Positions 62,587-64,000 of a DNA stretch of 64,000 nt are shown here, one piece after another (within the stretch, counting starts at the first letter, position 1; each line of letters starts with the position of its first letter). The translations under genes and the position numbers were made by a program. The notes beneath the pieces were generated by a model. That model did not search any database. It had not been told where the DNA came from and was given only the letters and a program-made list of their open reading frames with translations. This stretch comes from Stagnihabitans lacustris (GTDB lineage: Bacteria; Pseudomonadota; Alphaproteobacteria; Rhodobacterales; Rhodobacteraceae): contig NZ_JAPDGS010000003.1 of the NCBI RefSeq assembly GCF_025950525.1, forward strand, positions 372,001-436,000, given 5' to 3'.

Positions 62587-63105
62587 ATGGCTGAGATCAT
62601 TCCCGAATGGGCGCTGACGCCTGCGGATGAGGCCCAGATCGCGGGCCTTTTGGCGCGCAGTTTCGACACCGATTTCGGCGGGCGCAGCTTTTTTCAGACG
62701 CGCCAGCATCTGCGGCTTGTGCATCGCGAGGGGCCGATCCTGGCCCATATGGCGGTGCAGTTTCGCGCCATGCGGCTGGGTGACAGGCTGATCACAGTGG
62801 CGGGCTTGGGCGATGTCGCGACCGATCCGGCTGCCCGGGGGCGGGGCTTGGCGGGCGCGCTGTTGGCCGAGGCGATTGCCCTGGCCAAGGCCAGCCCGGC
62901 CGAGTTCTTCTTGCTGTTCGGCGACCGTCCGCTTTATGCCGCCGCCGGGTTCCGGCCGATGCGCAATACGATCTTGTGGTGCGAGATGCGTGGTGCCGTC
63001 ACTGGCCAGATCATGCGCGAACCCGCCGAAAGCCTGATGGTCCTGCCGCTGAAGGGCAGCTGGGACGAGACCGCGCAGCTGGACCTTTTGGGGAACCTGT
63101 TCTGA
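62587..63105 (+). CDS. GNAT-family N-acetyltransferase
   Basis: The 172-residue protein has the GNAT acetyl-CoA-binding region (LGDVATDPAARGRGLAGALL) and a following beta-strand and helix pattern (FFLLFGDRPLYAAAGFRPM). The substrate is unknown. It begins directly after the VOC stop and overlaps the LysE gene by one base, so the three genes after recF are probably co-transcribed. Confidence 0.86.
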   Translation: MAEIIPEWALTPADEAQIAGLLARSFDTDFGGRSFFQTRQHLRLVHREGPILAHMAVQFRAMRLGDRLITVAGLGDVATDPAARGRGLAGALLAEAIALAKASPAEFFLLFGDRPLYAAAGFRPMRNTILWCEMRGAVTGQIMREPAESLMVLPLKGSWDETAQLDLLGNLF

Positions 63106-63728
63106 TGACGTTGACGGGATTGCAGCTGGGGCTTTACGCCCTTGGCATGGCGGGGCTTTGGGCTGTGCCGGGGCCGGTTTGGGTGGCCCTTCTGGCCCGG
63201 ACGCTGTCGGGCGGGTTCGCCTCGGCCTGGCCCTTGGCGGTTGGCGTCACGCTGGGCGATTGCCTGTGGCCAGCGCTGGCGATCTTTGGCATGGGCTGGG
63301 TTCTTGGCCTTTACGGCGATGCGCTGGTGGTTTTGCGCTGGGGCGCGGCCGTGGTCTTTGCTCTGATGGGGGTCATGCTGATCCGCAAATCCGGCGCGCT
63401 GATGGGGGCGGACAGCAAGCTGACCAAGCCCGGGCGGCTGGCGGGTTTTCTGGTCGGTGTGGCGGCCGTGATCGGCAACCCCAAGGCCATCTTGTTCTAC
63501 ATGTCGGTCCTGCCGGGGTTCTTTGGCGACCTGTCCAAGCTGCAGGCGCTTGATATCACGGCAATTCTGGCGATTTCCGTCGCGGTGCCGCTGGTGGGCA
63601 ATCTGGTCCTGGCGCTGTTCCTGGACCGGGTGCGCACCCTGTTGGCCGCGCCCGAGAGGGTCCAGATGCTGAACCGGGCCTCGGGCGCGCTGTTGATCCT
63701 GGTGGCCTGCGTGATCCCCTTCGTCTAG
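63105..63728 (+). CDS. LysE-family transporter
   Basis: The 207-residue protein has about six membrane segments and the LysE/RhtB pattern: VPGPVWVALLARTLSGGFAS near the N-terminus, GVTLGDCLWPALAIFGMGW, and AAVIGNPKAILFYMSVLPGF in the middle. Such proteins export amino acids or related compounds. The start overlaps the GNAT stop (TGATG); the stop overlaps the opposing gene's stop (CTAG). Confidence 0.88.
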   Translation: MTLTGLQLGLYALGMAGLWAVPGPVWVALLARTLSGGFASAWPLAVGVTLGDCLWPALAIFGMGWVLGLYGDALVVLRWGAAVVFALMGVMLIRKSGALMGADSKLTKPGRLAGFLVGVAAVIGNPKAILFYMSVLPGFFGDLSKLQALDITAILAISVAVPLVGNLVLALFLDRVRTLLAAPERVQMLNRASGALLILVACVIPFV

Positions 63729-64000
63729 GCCTTGCGGCGACGGATCAGCCCGATGGCCCCCAAGGCGCCGACCAAAAGCGGGGCTGAGGCGGGCAGGGGG
63801 ACGGGCGTGATGCCGAGGGTGAAGCCGTGCCAATCCTCGAATCCATGATCCATCGTGAAGGACATGACCCCCGCCATCTTCAGCACGCCATGCGCCTCGC
63901 CGCCAAAGGTCACGACGCCGCCACTGGCCACGGCCGTGCCGGTGCCCCAAAAGCCTGCGCCGTTGGAATCCACGGTCACCGGGGTCGAGAAGGTCACCGG
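63725..64000 (-). CDS. VPLPA-CTERM sorting-domain protein (C-terminal fragment)
   Basis: Only the last ~90 residues are in the window; the frame is open at the right edge. The C-terminus has the protein-sorting pattern of Rhodobacterales: VPLPASAPLLVGALGAIG, a hydrophobic helix, then a basic tail (LIRRRKA). Such tails are PEP-CTERM-like signals for surface sorting, probably by an exosortase-type system. The preceding segment (GGVVTFGGEAHGVLKMAGVM and FTMDHGFEDWHGFTLGITPV) is beta-rich and looks like an extracellular domain. The function is unknown. Confidence 0.8.
   Translation of the reverse strand, partial: PVTFSTPVTVDSNGAGFWGTGTAVASGGVVTFGGEAHGVLKMAGVMSFTMDHGFEDWHGFTLGITPVPLPASAPLLVGALGAIGLIRRRKA

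Overview
The window is chromosomal core DNA from a GC-rich alphaproteobacterium, almost certainly a member of the Rhodobacteraceae (Rhodobacter/Roseobacter group). Supporting signs are the alphaproteobacterial flagellar regulators FlbT and FlaF, a ligase-type Lhr helicase with PdeM, the tol-pal-tilS-ftsH order, rpsT beside dnaA, a VPLPA-type C-terminal sorting tail at the right edge, and a recurrent hairpin-plus-tail intergenic element. No rRNA, tRNA, insertion sequence, prophage or CRISPR array was recognised.

Layout. 1-2.9 kb (minus): a truncated SLC13-type transporter, an EamA permease and a YmdB-like phosphoesterase. 3.1-6.5 kb (plus): Lhr-like helicase, a small unknown gene and PdeM. 6.7-10.6 kb (minus): a one-carbon locus with formate-tetrahydrofolate ligase (fhs), a PchB/chorismate-mutase-like protein and two folD genes, one of which lacks the cyclohydrolase lysine. 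10.8-22.4 kb (minus): MOSC protein, orphan SUKH protein, ftsH, tilS and the tol-pal operon, which has an extra exported TolA-domain-III protein between tolA and tolB, followed by ybgC.

22.4-48.9 kb is a large flagellar cluster in five transcription blocks: fliP-fliN-fliH-fliF; fliL-unknown-motE-motA-789 aa unknown-lytic transglycosylase-flhA-fliR-flhB-110 aa unknown; a second fliL with flgHAGF-fliQ-fliE-flgCB; fliI; and DUF1217-flbT-flaF-flagellin-flgN-like-flgJ-like, then fliK-flgD. Together they supply the export gate and ATPase, MS ring, rod, L-ring, one stator subunit, hook-length control and filament. fliG, fliM, motB, flgE, flgI, flgK and flgL are not in the window. CtrA-like half-site pairs (TTAN-N7-TTAN or close variants) lie in four flagellar promoter regions.

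49.0-53.6 kb (plus): RNase D, then kdsD-lptC-lptA-lptB-hpf-ptsN for Kdo/LPS export and nitrogen-PTS/ribosome hibernation, without the kdsC and rpoN genes found at this place in enterobacteria. 53.7-55.9 kb (minus): ubiE-ubiB. 56.0-63.7 kb (plus): mutM, an enoyl-CoA hydratase, rpsT with a strong terminator, dnaA, dnaN, recF, and three small accessory genes (VOC, GNAT, LysE). The right edge cuts a minus-strand VPLPA-CTERM protein.

Most of the window is conserved core. The least explained items are the exported TolA paralogue, the Lys-to-Gln FolD paralogue coupled to a chorismate-mutase-like gene, the flagellar-cluster proteins of unknown role, the structured 550-base gap upstream of tolQ, and the repeated intergenic element.
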